A DNA stretch of 64,000 nt from JBHGAV01 sp041946685 (GTDB taxonomy: Bacteria > Acidobacteriota > Terriglobia > Bryobacterales > Bryobacteraceae): the NCBI GenBank assembly GCA_041946685.1, contig JBHGAV010000011.1, positions 18,452-82,451 of the forward strand, given 5' to 3'. Position 1 is the first letter of the stretch. Every line of letters begins with the position of its first letter. Below the pieces are notes generated by a model. It had not been told where the DNA came from. It did no database searches and worked only from the letters and a program-made list of their open reading frames with translations. Positions 31,424 through 40,599 of the stretch are shown here, piece by piece. The translations under genes and the position numbers were made by a program.

Positions 31424-32407
31424 ATGGGCTCTGTTCGGCAAGGCCGTGGTCCTTTCCGATATACTCGCCGCTTGGCCCACAGGTTCCTACTCGCTGTCGC
31501 TCTGCTGCTGGCCGGTTGCGCCAGGGGGCCGGAGTGGTACCCCCCTCCCGCGCAGCAGGAGGCCCCGAGGCTATCCGAATTCGCCCGTCTCTCCGCCTTT
31601 GTCACCATGAAGCAACCGGACGCGGATGCGCATCTGTTGCGGGACATCAGCCACTTCGTGGAAGGCAGCGACTGGCGCTGGGCGGGGGCCCATCCGCAAA
31701 TGCGCTTCTATCTGGGGTCCTCCCGAAACGTCAGATTTCTGATGGATTTCTCCATTGCGGACGCAACCTTCAGGGATACGGGCCCGGTTACCTTCACTTT
31801 CTTGGTCAACGGCAGCGTCTTCGATAGAGTCCGCTACGCCGCGTCCGGCATCCAGCACTACGAGAAATCCGTGCCTGCGCACCTGCTGCGAGCAAACCAG
31901 GAAAACGTCGTGGAGATCGAGTTCGACAAAGTCTGGACCTCCAAGGAAGATGGCGCCCGCCTCAGCATCCTCCTGCTTCGAGCGGGTTTCGATCATATTG
32001 GATCGTTTGTCCTCATGAGCGACCCGCGTGCGGACTGGTATCTGCTGCGCGATATCGGCCCGGCCGAGGAAGGCGATGGATGGCGTTGGGCGGGCCCTCG
32101 TCCCCTCATGCGGTTCTACCTGGAGACGGCTCGTAACCTCAGGTTCTCGCTCGACTTCTCGATTGCTGACGTCACGTTCAAGGAAACCGGTCCGCTTACT
32201 CTGTCTTACCGGATCAACGGCCACCCCTTCGACAAGATACGCTACACCCAATCCGGCCAACACCACTACGAGAAGCCCGTCCCCGAGTCGCTGCTGCAGT
32301 CGGGGCGGGAAAACCTCGTGGAGATCGAGCCGGACAAAGTCTGGATCTCCAAGGACGACGGCAAGAAGCTGAGCATTCTTCTGCTGCGCGCAGGTTTCGT
32401 GAATTGA
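31424..32407 (+). CDS. Lipoprotein with two tandem copies of a 136-residue beta domain
   Basis: A 327-residue protein with a lipoprotein signal (FLLAVALLLAGC). The mature part is two nearly equal copies, about residues 56-189 and 192-325, period 136 residues, roughly two-thirds identical by eye. Shared blocks include LLRDI, WRWAG, MRFYL, DFSIAD, HYEK, VEIE, DKVW and LSILLLRAGF. The strand-rich pattern suggests a beta-sandwich carbohydrate-binding-like module. The start could be ATG 31424 or TTG 31472; the latter gives a shorter signal and 64 bp for divergent promoters. It overlaps the GT-C paralog C gene (TGATG), so the two are coupled. Confidence 0.75.
   Translation: MGSVRQGRGPFRYTRRLAHRFLLAVALLLAGCARGPEWYPPPAQQEAPRLSEFARLSAFVTMKQPDADAHLLRDISHFVEGSDWRWAGAHPQMRFYLGSSRNVRFLMDFSIADATFRDTGPVTFTFLVNGSVFDRVRYAASGIQHYEKSVPAHLLRANQENVVEIEFDKVWTSKEDGARLSILLLRAGFDHIGSFVLMSDPRADWYLLRDIGPAEEGDGWRWAGPRPLMRFYLETARNLRFSLDFSIADVTFKETGPLTLSYRINGHPFDKIRYTQSGQHHYEKPVPESLLQSGRENLVEIEPDKVWISKDDGKKLSILLLRAGFVN
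31589..31990 (+). repeat. Internal repeat copy 1 (136-residue domain)
   Basis: First copy of the within-gene tandem duplication; matching positions in copy 2 are 408 bp downstream. Confidence 0.8.
31997..32398 (+). repeat. Internal repeat copy 2 (136-residue domain)
   Basis: Second copy; LLRDI at 32042 corresponds to LLRDI at 31634 (408 bp period). The copies have diverged in loops but keep the strand blocks. Confidence 0.8.
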
Positions 32408-34611
32408 TGCCCCAGCCTCTCTACATCATGTTCGGCGCGATATACACGGTGGTTTGCGCCACGGCTCTGGGAAGGCTCCTGCTGCGGTGGCTGGGCCTTC
32501 GTCTTCGCCGGACCGAGGAGCATCTGTTGAGTTTTCTCGCCGGCTCTCCTCTGCTCAGCCTGCTTGTCTTCCTTGCGTGTGCGATGGGCTGGGCCCGTAA
32601 AGGTGTCTTTCTCTGGCTGGGGATTCTGATCCTCGCTCTGGCCTGGTGGAGAGGCGCGCTCAAGCCCGCCGGCGATCCGGTGCCGCCCGTGCCGAACCTT
32701 TGGAAGGCTGTCCTGGTTGCGGTTTTCGCGGTTTTCGGCGTTCTGTACGTCTCCAACGCCATGGCCCCGGAGTGGAGTCCCGACGGCTCCTCCTACCACC
32801 TGGGCATGGTTGCCCGGTATCTGCGGGAGCACCGTTTCTCCCCCGTCACGACCAATATGTACACCGGTCTCAGCCAGGGCGTGGAGATGCTCTACCTGTT
32901 CGCGTTCGCCTTCGGACGCCACTCGGCGGCGGCCCTGGTCCACTGTTCGTTTCTTTTTGCCCTGCCCCTGCTCATGCTCTCCTACGGGCGCCGGTTTGGC
33001 GTTCCAGCGGCGGGCGCATGCGGCGCTATCCTCGTCTTCACCAGCCCCGTGGTTGGCATCGACGGGACGAGCGCCTACGTCGACGTGGCCGCCGGCACAG
33101 TGGTTTTCGCCGTCTTCTACTTGCTGCGTCTTTGGGAGAACGAGCCGGATCTTCGCCTTCTTGTCCCTGTCGGCCTGCTCGCCGGATTCGCCTATTCCGT
33201 CAAGTACACCGCCGCGGTGATGCTCCCGTACGCGCTTGGCTTCGTCATCTGGAAGAACCGGTCCAGGGGTGCGCCGCTTCTGCGTCCCCTGCTCGTCGTT
33301 TCCGGCTGCGCGCTGCTGGTGATGCTCCCCTGGCTTGTCAAGAACTGGCTCTGGCTCGGCAACCCCTTCTCGCCGTTCGCCAACGCCCTGTTTCCGAATC
33401 CCCATGTGTCGCCCGGATTCGAGCAGGATTACACGGCGTGGCTGCGTCACTACGACCTGAAACCGCTGTGGGCGTGGCCTACCGCTGTCACGCTTCATGG
33501 ACAGCTCACCGGCGTCCTGGGACCGGTATTCCTGCTGGCGCCGCTCGGGCTGCTCGCCCTCCGCACGGCACACGGCCGGCTGCTCCTGGTGGCGGCGGCG
33601 GTCGCCGGCGTCCCCTACTTCGGGAACATAGGGACCCGCTTTCTCATCCCGGCGCTGCCCTTCCTCTCGCTGGCCATGGGCCTCGTCTTCTCTCAGCGGC
33701 GGCTTGTTGCCCCTGCCGTCGCTCTCGTCCATGCCGCCCTTTGTTGGCCCGGTGTTGTGGCCCGGTACAGCCGGCCGCACAACTGGCAGTTGTCCGGAAT
33801 CCCCTGGCGGGAGGCGCTGCGCATCGTTCCAGAGGAGGCCTTCCTGGCATCCAGGAAGTCGGATTACGCTCCTGTCCGCCTGCTGGACAAGATCATTCCG
33901 CAGGATGCCAAGGTCTTTACCTTCACCCCGCTGCCGGAGGCGTACACCAGCCGCGAAGTAATCGTAGGCTATCAATCCACGATGGGATTGGTGATGCGGG
34001 ATGCCCTCTGGGCCGCAATCAAGCCGGACAGACAGCCTACCTGGCAATTGCGCTTCGAGTTTGACCCCCTGCCCCTGCGCCGGGTGCGTGTGGTGCAGTC
34101 CGCCCTTGGGGAGTCGTACTGGAATGTCGCGGAACTCCGCGTCCTCGGCGGCGGCGTGGAATTGCCTCGCGCCCCCCAGTGGCGCCTGCGCTCGCGGCCC
34201 AATCCCTGGTACGTGCAGCTCGCCTTCGACAACAATCCTGTCACCTCTTGGACGAGCGCCGAAGCCCTCTCGCCGGGGATGTTCCTCGAACTGGACTTCG
34301 GCCGCGCCGAGACCATCGACACCGTTCTCATTGAGGCGGGCCACGGGCAGGACGAAATCCGCCTGCGGCTCGACGGGATGGACGCTTCGGGCCGCTGGCG
34401 GGAACTGGACGCCGAGCCGAGACTCAGCGACACCGCCATTGGACCCGGGTTGCGCCGTCTTGCCACGGCGTACCTCAAAGCGCAAGGGATTCGCTACATG
34501 CTCATCTTCGAGAACGACTGGCAGGCCTCCGACTTCATGATGAACAGCCACCACTGGGTCATCCGTCAGCTTTTCGAGAAGAATCACGCCCGGCTCTACG
34601 AATTGCAGTAG
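32407..34611 (+). CDS. GT-C-type membrane protein with C-terminal discoidin-like module (paralog C)
   Basis: A 734-residue protein, start ATG 32407 overlapping the preceding TGA. Residues about 1-460 hold around eleven membrane helices. The loop motif PEWSPDGSSYHLG (about 121-133) parallels PEVSADG..HL of paralogs A and B, and WLGNPFSPFAN parallels their GNP..P..N motif. The C-terminal region (about 570-690) looks like an F5/8-type-C (discoidin) sandwich: NNPVTSWTSAEALSPG, LELDFGRAETIDTVLIE, RWRELDAEP. Such modules bind glycans. It converges with the glycosidase-like gene after 8 bp. Confidence 0.72.
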   Translation: MPQPLYIMFGAIYTVVCATALGRLLLRWLGLRLRRTEEHLLSFLAGSPLLSLLVFLACAMGWARKGVFLWLGILILALAWWRGALKPAGDPVPPVPNLWKAVLVAVFAVFGVLYVSNAMAPEWSPDGSSYHLGMVARYLREHRFSPVTTNMYTGLSQGVEMLYLFAFAFGRHSAAALVHCSFLFALPLLMLSYGRRFGVPAAGACGAILVFTSPVVGIDGTSAYVDVAAGTVVFAVFYLLRLWENEPDLRLLVPVGLLAGFAYSVKYTAAVMLPYALGFVIWKNRSRGAPLLRPLLVVSGCALLVMLPWLVKNWLWLGNPFSPFANALFPNPHVSPGFEQDYTAWLRHYDLKPLWAWPTAVTLHGQLTGVLGPVFLLAPLGLLALRTAHGRLLLVAAAVAGVPYFGNIGTRFLIPALPFLSLAMGLVFSQRRLVAPAVALVHAALCWPGVVARYSRPHNWQLSGIPWREALRIVPEEAFLASRKSDYAPVRLLDKIIPQDAKVFTFTPLPEAYTSREVIVGYQSTMGLVMRDALWAAIKPDRQPTWQLRFEFDPLPLRRVRVVQSALGESYWNVAELRVLGGGVELPRAPQWRLRSRPNPWYVQLAFDNNPVTSWTSAEALSPGMFLELDFGRAETIDTVLIEAGHGQDEIRLRLDGMDASGRWRELDAEPRLSDTAIGPGLRRLATAYLKAQGIRYMLIFENDWQASDFMMNSHHWVIRQLFEKNHARLYELQ

Positions 34612-34619
34612 GCCCCAGG

Positions 34620-37322
34620 TTAGGATGCTCTCCGCACCACGAAATAGGGCTGCTCAACCAGCTCCGGCCCCAGTCCCGGATACAGCGTGACCACGCCGGG
34701 CTCCGGGCTGACCTCGAAGTAGTACTGGATCGGAAATGCAGAATCGGTGTAGCCAGCCGGGATCACGGCATGGTACTGGCTTCCCTTCGCGTCCATGGCA
34801 ACGGACTGATATCGTTCCGCGTGGTTCACGTGGCGGTAGTACATACGGACCGAGGCAACCGGCCTCTCCGGCGTCAGTCCGATGATGAGCGGCTGGCCTG
34901 GGCGGAAACTCCGCGGCGGGTCGTGGCGAGCTCCGAGGCTGGCTCTGCGTGGCCTCCCCAGCGCCTCCCGGATTGCCGCCTGAACGCGCGGCGCGGGCTG
35001 GCCCGCTTTGGTCTGGTCCAGTTTGGCCGCGATGGCGGCGATGTCGGCATCCATGGCCGGCAGGCGATCCAGCCAGTGCCCGCGAAGTTGAGGATGCTCG
35101 CCCACGGTGATGTCGGGGACATAGATGCCCTTGGCCCGCTCTCCTGCTTCGGCAAACGCGGCGCGGGCGGTGCGATATTGCTTCAGCGATTCTTCCAGCG
35201 CCGTACGGTCCCCTGTCTGTTCAAAGATCCGGTAAAGAACTCCGCTGCGGAACTTCGCGCTGAAGAACCGGCCGATACCGATCTGAAGCACCAGGTCGAT
35301 GGCCAGCCTGCGGTACTCGGGCCGGTCCCGGCCCGTAGCCTGCTTCTCAAAGAGCGCCAGTTGCCTGGCGGCCTCGGCAGCGTAGTCCTCGATCCACTGC
35401 GCGGCTTCCACGGGCGAGTACTTCGCGCTGGGCTCTCCCTTGAGCAGGGCGTCGGCAAAGTCATTGATCCGTGAGAACAACTGCGGGTCCAGCGGGCTTA
35501 CGTTTCCGAACACCCTCGGGGCGGGAGTGTCGCTGTAGGGTCCGTAGTTCCGGGCGTCGATCATCGACTGGTTCAGGTATACTTCCGGCCAGTAAGTGTT
35601 GTTGCCGGCGGAGGTTCCGTGGGAGGTTGTCACCAGCGGGAGGATCCGGCTGGCTCTGGCAAGACCTTCCTCGGCCGAGGCGGAGCCCGGCCCGAACTGC
35701 GCGCGCAGGTAGCGCCGCCACACGTCCGGGTCGCAGGACGGGTTGTAGAGCAGCCGCCCCCACACGCGATGGGTGTAGAGGTACTTCTGCCAGTCCCAGC
35801 GGGGTTGCAAGGCGCGGTCCGCGTAACCGCAACGGTCGCCCGCGATGCCCGAACCGCGCCGTCCCTTGAATGATAGCGGCTCCATGATCTCCACCCCGTC
35901 GCTGCCGCAGAAGCCGAAGGCGCGGGAGTGCGCCGCGGCCGAAAGCGGATCGCCCCAGAGGAGAAGACGCTGCGTGCCGGGCCAGATGCGGTGCACGACA
36001 CCCCAGCGGCGGCCCTCCCTCAGAAGGTCCCCGTAACCGTAGCGCAGAAAGCTGCGCGAACCGGCGCTCAGCTTCATCAGGTTGGCGGTGAATCCGGTAG
36101 GGCGGCGCTCCGGGCGCGGCACTTCCAGTTCGCGGATGTCGGCCTGATGATAGGGCAGGCCCAGATGTTCGGCCCAGTATTTCGGCGACACCGTGACCGG
36201 CATGCCCGTGGCGACGGCCACGTCCAGCATGTTCTGATCCATGCCCTTGGCGTGCATGTCGACCTCGACAGTCCGGCCGCAGGTGGCCACGCCGTCGAAG
36301 ATCGTCTTCCACAGGTCGTAGTTGCCCTCCTCCACGCCGCTCTCCCCGTGAATGCGGAAGGTAATTCCGCTGATGGCGGGGCAGGCCTTGAGGAGCATGC
36401 GCAGCGCGTCCCGGCAATATGGGCCGTGTGTCTCGCGGGTCAAGCCTTCTATCGTGTAGTTCGGTTTGGGGCTGTCAACCCATTCGTAGCCGTGCATCCA
36501 GATGCCAAGCTGGAACTGGAGGCCGCGCGCGACGGTCTGCTCGCTGATGAACTTCAGCATTTCCAGGTTGCGGTCGCGCTCGGCGTCCGGGAGCTGCGGA
36601 ACCCGGACGTTGTAGCCGGGCACGGACAGGAGGAAGGGGTAGGCGAACAGGAAATAGCCGTCGGTCACCTCGCGCAGGAAGTCGTAGCCTATGCCCAGGC
36701 TGAGGTTGAACCGGTTGAAGCGCTGGGTGGCCAGCGTGGTCAGATAGTGAGGCCACATCTCGCGGTCGTTGTACCAGGGCTTGTCCTCCACGTCGCTGCA
36801 AAACAACCGCGTCAGGCTGCGGATACGGTTGGCAGGCTGCTCGACAACCGGCTTCTGCGCGGTAAGCGCCGCCATCGGATCGCCGGAGTGCTCTACCCGG
36901 TCGGCCAGTTCGAGCAGGGCGTAGACCAGCCCCCTGGCGTCGTGGCCGCAGGCAGCCAAGGCAGGTTTGCCGTTGACCGTGGCGGGCGCCAGGCCGAGCG
37001 CCTCCGCCTCAGCCGCCACCGCCACACCGGCCGCCCGGAACATCTGCCTCACGGCTGTGTTCTCCCGTCCCGCAGCAATGATGCACAGCTCCCCCGTGGC
37101 CTGCGCCGCACTCTCGCGGCGCTCGACCTTGACGCCTCTGGCGGCGAGCGCTTTCTCGAGCTCGCCGAGCGCCCACTGCGGCGGCGCGGAGCACGCCACG
37201 CTGTCGGAAGGGTCCGAAACGAGCGACACGGTTCGCCCCGCCCCTCCCGCCACCGCGCCGGCCACGGGCAGCGAGCCTGCCGTCTTCAGAAACTGCCGCC
37301 GGTTGTAGTCCGTGCTTCGCAT
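34620..37322 (-). CDS. Tat-exported glycoside-hydrolase-like protein
   Basis: A 900-residue protein with a twin-arginine signal (NRRQFLKTAG). Residues about 45-150 resemble the GH67N/GH20b N-terminal domain: WALGELEKALAARGVKV, CIIAAGR, GHDARGLVYALLELADRV. A central barrel-like region (about 170-560) has many aromatic and acidic residues, including GITFRIHGESGVEEGNYDLW and EVDMHAKGMDQNMLDV. A C-terminal beta-rich region (about 800-895) ends the protein. It is probably a secreted or periplasmic glycosidase acting on uronic-acid- or hexosamine-containing glycans. The family is not certain and catalytic residues are not assigned. Confidence 0.65.
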   Translation of the reverse strand: MRSTDYNRRQFLKTAGSLPVAGAVAGGAGRTVSLVSDPSDSVACSAPPQWALGELEKALAARGVKVERRESAAQATGELCIIAAGRENTAVRQMFRAAGVAVAAEAEALGLAPATVNGKPALAACGHDARGLVYALLELADRVEHSGDPMAALTAQKPVVEQPANRIRSLTRLFCSDVEDKPWYNDREMWPHYLTTLATQRFNRFNLSLGIGYDFLREVTDGYFLFAYPFLLSVPGYNVRVPQLPDAERDRNLEMLKFISEQTVARGLQFQLGIWMHGYEWVDSPKPNYTIEGLTRETHGPYCRDALRMLLKACPAISGITFRIHGESGVEEGNYDLWKTIFDGVATCGRTVEVDMHAKGMDQNMLDVAVATGMPVTVSPKYWAEHLGLPYHQADIRELEVPRPERRPTGFTANLMKLSAGSRSFLRYGYGDLLREGRRWGVVHRIWPGTQRLLLWGDPLSAAAHSRAFGFCGSDGVEIMEPLSFKGRRGSGIAGDRCGYADRALQPRWDWQKYLYTHRVWGRLLYNPSCDPDVWRRYLRAQFGPGSASAEEGLARASRILPLVTTSHGTSAGNNTYWPEVYLNQSMIDARNYGPYSDTPAPRVFGNVSPLDPQLFSRINDFADALLKGEPSAKYSPVEAAQWIEDYAAEAARQLALFEKQATGRDRPEYRRLAIDLVLQIGIGRFFSAKFRSGVLYRIFEQTGDRTALEESLKQYRTARAAFAEAGERAKGIYVPDITVGEHPQLRGHWLDRLPAMDADIAAIAAKLDQTKAGQPAPRVQAAIREALGRPRRASLGARHDPPRSFRPGQPLIIGLTPERPVASVRMYYRHVNHAERYQSVAMDAKGSQYHAVIPAGYTDSAFPIQYYFEVSPEPGVVTLYPGLGPELVEQPYFVVRRAS

Positions 37323-37522
37323 GGGATTCCTCCAGCCAGTCGTTGGGCCCCCAGTTCAGCAACTCATTCTCGCACTCCCAGACCGGTTCCCGGCTCCGTC
37401 CGCTAGAGGAGCGGAAAAGAGCAGGAGCGGGCCCGCGATCCGGTAAGTAGATTCGATTGGGCTGGCTGGGACCCTTGCCGCCGGTATTGTATCATGAGGC
37501 TTTGCGTGACCCGGAGGTCCGG
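37323..37522. promoter_or_regulatory. Divergent spacer between glycosidase-like gene and rmlA
   Basis: A 200-bp spacer. It holds the hairpin TCCGCT-N5-AGCGGA (37399-37415), the palindrome GCGGGCCCGC (37427-37436), and a TATTGTATCAT stretch about 30 bp before the rmlA start that could be a -10 region. No small gene is evident. Confidence 0.35.
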
Positions 37523-38278
37523 ATGAAGGGTGTCGTGCTCGCAGGGGGGACGGGCAGCAGGCTGTATCCCCTGACCAAAATCACAAATAAGCACCTGTTG
37601 CCGATCTACGACCGTCCCATGATCTACTACCCCATCCAGACCCTGGTCGACGCGGGGATCCGCGAGATCATGGTCGTGACCGGGGGGAAGACCGCCGGCG
37701 ACTTCCTCCGCCTTCTGGCCAACGGGAAGGAATTCGGACTGAATCAGATCAACTACGCCTACCAGGAGGGTGAGGGGGGGATCGCCGAGGCTCTAAGCCT
37801 GGCCGAGCACTTCGTCGACGGCGAGAGACTGTGCGTCATCCTGGGCGACAACATCATCGGCGGCAACATACGAAATGCAGTGGAGGACTTCCGCCGCCAG
37901 CCCTCGGGAGCGAAGATCCTGCTGAAGGAGGTCCCCGACGCGGTACGATTCGGCGTGGCCGAGCTCGCCGGCGACCGCATTGTCGGCATTGAGGAGAAGC
38001 CCCTCCGCCCCAAGTCCAACTACGCCGTGACCGGCATCTACATGTACGACGCCACGGTGTTTGACAAGATCCGCACGCTGGTGCCGTCCGCTCGCGGTGA
38101 GCTTGAGATTACCGACGTCAACAACGCCTACATCGCAGAAGGCGCCATGACCTTCGCCTTTCTGGACGGCTGGTGGACCGACGCAGGAACCTTTGAATCG
38201 CTCCTGCGCGCGGCCGCACTCGTCCGGGAGACAAGGCGAGCGGCTGCTCAGCTTGTGGAAACTTCAGCCGGAGGCTGA
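37523..38278 (+). CDS. rmlA: RmlA-type glucose-1-phosphate thymidylyltransferase
   Basis: A 251-residue nucleotidyltransferase that activates glucose-1-phosphate to dTDP-glucose for surface polysaccharides. The signature GGTGSRLYPLTKITNKHLLP is at the N-terminus, followed by YDRPMIYYPIQTL, the metal-binding LGDNIIGG and VTGIYMYD. It is shorter than typical RmlA (about 290), matching the short archaeal/actinobacterial-like branch, so dTDP-glucose specificity is inferred. ATG 37523 has a strong GGAGG at 5 nt spacing. No rmlBCD is in the window. It starts a plus-strand run with two GT4 genes and a radical SAM gene. Confidence 0.88.
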   Translation: MKGVVLAGGTGSRLYPLTKITNKHLLPIYDRPMIYYPIQTLVDAGIREIMVVTGGKTAGDFLRLLANGKEFGLNQINYAYQEGEGGIAEALSLAEHFVDGERLCVILGDNIIGGNIRNAVEDFRRQPSGAKILLKEVPDAVRFGVAELAGDRIVGIEEKPLRPKSNYAVTGIYMYDATVFDKIRTLVPSARGELEITDVNNAYIAEGAMTFAFLDGWWTDAGTFESLLRAAALVRETRRAAAQLVETSAGG

Positions 38279-38300
38279 AGGACCGGCGAGGCAACACCCC

Positions 38301-39368
38301 ATGCGAGTGGCGCTCGATGCCACGCCCCTTACGCTTGCCACCGGCGGCACTGCCCGCTATGTGCGGGAGCTTTCTCTTGCCCTCGCCCTTGAGTTCTCTG
38401 CGGACGATTTCCTCCTCCTGTCCGACCAGCCGTTCGAGCCGCCCTCCGCTTGCCCGACGAATCTGCGTTCCGGGCGGCATCCGCGCCGCTGGATCGAGAA
38501 GCGTTGGTGGCTGTATGGCGTCTCCAGGGAGGCATCGCGGTCCCACGCCGACGTCTTTCACGGCACCCACTTCGTGGCGCCCTGGCTTCCTCTGCGGCCT
38601 ACGGTGGTGACGCTGCACGACCTCTCTCCGTGGCTCAACCCTGCCTGGCGCAAGGATGCCGGATTCGTGCGCCGCCGCGCCCCCATCCTGCTGGGGCTGG
38701 GACTGGCCACCATGGTGATCACGCCCAGCCGGGCCGTGAGGCGAGGGGTCATTTCCCGCTTCGGGCTCCATCCCGACCGGGTCCATGCAGTGCCTCTGGC
38801 CGCCTGCGCCCACTTTCGCCCGGCTCCGCCCGCCGCGCCCGCCGCGCCGTACTTTCTCTACCTCGGAACGCTCGAAGCCCGCAAGAACATCGAGATGCTG
38901 ATCCGGGCCTGGCGCGAGGTGCGCCGCCGTCTACCGGTCGACCTGCTGCTGGCAGGCCGAGTCCGTCGAGACTTCTCCCCGCCCGCCGAAGAGCCGGGTC
39001 TACGCCTGCTTGGAGAGGTCCCCGACCAGGACCTGCCTTCTCTCTACACGGCGGCGGCGGCCGTTCTCTACCCATCTCTTTACGAAGGATTTGGACTCCC
39101 TGTTCTCGAAGCGATGCAGTGCGGGGCTCTGGTCTTTGCATCGCGGGATCCCGCCATCATGGAAGTTGCCGGAGATGGCGCGGTCTTACTCGACGCCGGG
39201 GACACTTCGGGCTGGGCAGCGGCCATGCACGCGGCGGTGGCTCATCCCGGCGACTTTGCCTCCTACCGTCATCGCGCCCTGGAGAGAGCGAAGCTGTTCT
39301 CCTGGACCGAGACCGCCCGGCTGACCCGCGCTGTTTACGTCGAAGCGCTCGCTCGCTTCGGGAGCTGA
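38301..39368 (+). CDS. GT4-family glycosyltransferase
   Basis: A 355-residue GT-B enzyme. It begins MRVALDATPLTLATGGTARYVREL, has VVTLHDLSPWL and TPSRAVRRGV in the linker, and the donor domain FLYLGTLEARKNIEMLIRAW with the E-x7-E motif EGFGLPVLEAM. ATG 38301 is 22 bp downstream of rmlA. It shares its overall layout with the GT4 enzyme at 3904. It probably extends a surface glycan made from nucleotide sugars that include the rmlA product. Confidence 0.88.
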   Translation: MRVALDATPLTLATGGTARYVRELSLALALEFSADDFLLLSDQPFEPPSACPTNLRSGRHPRRWIEKRWWLYGVSREASRSHADVFHGTHFVAPWLPLRPTVVTLHDLSPWLNPAWRKDAGFVRRRAPILLGLGLATMVITPSRAVRRGVISRFGLHPDRVHAVPLAACAHFRPAPPAAPAAPYFLYLGTLEARKNIEMLIRAWREVRRRLPVDLLLAGRVRRDFSPPAEEPGLRLLGEVPDQDLPSLYTAAAAVLYPSLYEGFGLPVLEAMQCGALVFASRDPAIMEVAGDGAVLLDAGDTSGWAAAMHAAVAHPGDFASYRHRALERAKLFSWTETARLTRAVYVEALARFGS

Positions 39369-39371
39369 CCT

Positions 39372-40577
39372 GTGCCGATGCCCAAGCCGCTGGCCCTCTT
39401 CCTCGCGCCGGAGGCCCCCTATCCTCTTCACGGCGGCGGGTCGATCCGCTCGGCGTCGCTTCTGGAATATCTGAACCGGAGCTTCCAAGTGGATGTCGTG
39501 GTCTTCCGCGAGCCCGGCGCACCGGACCCCGCCACAGCCATTCCGTCGCATCTTGCCCGGCGGATCTGTGTCCTGGAGCTCCCGCGCCATTCCCGCCGCC
39601 CAATCGCTCGTGTGGCCCGCACGGCCCGCCGGATGGCCCGTGGGACGCCTCCGTTGAACGATCGCTTCGCGGGCTTTGAGGCCAAAATCGGCCGCTTCAT
39701 GGGAGAGAACCGTTACCGCTTGGCCTTGATCGAGCACTTCTGGTGCGCTCCATACTTCGAGCAGCTTGCCTCGTGCACCGGAGCGGTCGTGCTGGACCTG
39801 CACAACATTGAGTCCATGCTGATGTCCCGCCGGGCTTCCATCGCTCCTCCGCTGGCTTCCTCCGCCCTTCGCCGGTTCGCGCGCGCCTCGCTCAGGCTGG
39901 AGCGAAAGTGGCTGCCACGCTTCCACCACCTCCTCGCGGCTTCCGAGCCGGACGCGATTCGCCTCAGGGAGATCTGTCCCGACAGCCGCATTTCCGTCTA
40001 CCCCAATGCGTTGCCCCCGTTGCCCCTGCCCGACGTGGCCCAGGGGCATATCCTGGCTTTCTCCGGAAACCTCGAATACGACCCCAATGTGGACGCGGTC
40101 CGCTTCTTCCGCCGCCGCGTATGGCCGCTCCTCAGGACGCGCTGGCCGGGCCTGGTCTGGCGCCTGATCGGCAGGAACCCTCAGGTGGTGGCGCACTGTG
40201 TGCGGGGCGACTCTCGCATCGAACTCGCGGGGCCGCCTGCGGCCGCCGTCGAGGCGCTGGCGGCTGCCGAAGTGGTTGTTGTGCCCGTCAGAAGCGGCAG
40301 CGGCACTCGGGTGAAGATCCTGGAGGCGTGGGCTGCCGGACGGCCCATCGTCTCGACCACCCTCGGCGCAGAAGGTCTGCCCGCCCGGGACGGGGAGAAC
40401 CTGCTGATCGCGGACACCGCGGACGGCTTCGCTGCGGCGGTGTCCAAGCTGCTCGAGTCGCCTGATTTGCGCCGCCAGTTGGGCCGGGCCGGACGCCGTC
40501 TCTACGAGGCGGAGTTCACCTGGCCCGCCGCCTGGAGCCGGCTCGCCGCCGGGGGCCTCCTTGAACTGATGCCGTAG
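39372..40577 (+). CDS. GT4-family glycosyltransferase (Glyco_trans_1_4 type)
   Basis: A 401-residue glycosyltransferase starting at GTG 39372, which has GGGAG at 7 nt; ATG 39378 is the alternative. The N-terminus FLAPEAPYPLHGGGSIRSASL is typical of sugar transferases in exopolysaccharide loci; the donor domain starts at LAFSGNLEYDPNVDAVRFF and carries VPVRSGSGTRVKILEAWAAG. It is 3 bp after the previous GT4 gene and so part of the same operon. Confidence 0.87.
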   Translation: MPMPKPLALFLAPEAPYPLHGGGSIRSASLLEYLNRSFQVDVVVFREPGAPDPATAIPSHLARRICVLELPRHSRRPIARVARTARRMARGTPPLNDRFAGFEAKIGRFMGENRYRLALIEHFWCAPYFEQLASCTGAVVLDLHNIESMLMSRRASIAPPLASSALRRFARASLRLERKWLPRFHHLLAASEPDAIRLREICPDSRISVYPNALPPLPLPDVAQGHILAFSGNLEYDPNVDAVRFFRRRVWPLLRTRWPGLVWRLIGRNPQVVAHCVRGDSRIELAGPPAAAVEALAAAEVVVVPVRSGSGTRVKILEAWAAGRPIVSTTLGAEGLPARDGENLLIADTADGFAAAVSKLLESPDLRRQLGRAGRRLYEAEFTWPAAWSRLAAGGLLELMP

Positions 40578-40599
40578 TCCTATCCTGAGGATTAGGGGG

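Noticed and set aside
32266..34587. A 773-codon minus-strand frame opposite the GT-C paralog C
   Set aside because: Charged, Arg/Gly/Gln-rich translation without structure; the plus frame has membrane helices and the shared paralog motifs.
35928..37406. Large plus-strand frame opposite the Tat-exported glycosidase-like gene
   Set aside because: The minus frame has a Tat signal and GH-like domains; the antisense product looks random.
37399..37415. Hairpin TCCGCT-N5-AGCGGA as a terminator
   Set aside because: It lies in a divergent spacer and no T-run follows it on either strand in the right direction.
40578..40599. Short hidden RiPP precursor before the radical SAM gene
   Set aside because: Only 22 bp separate the genes; there is room for the ribosome site but not a peptide gene.
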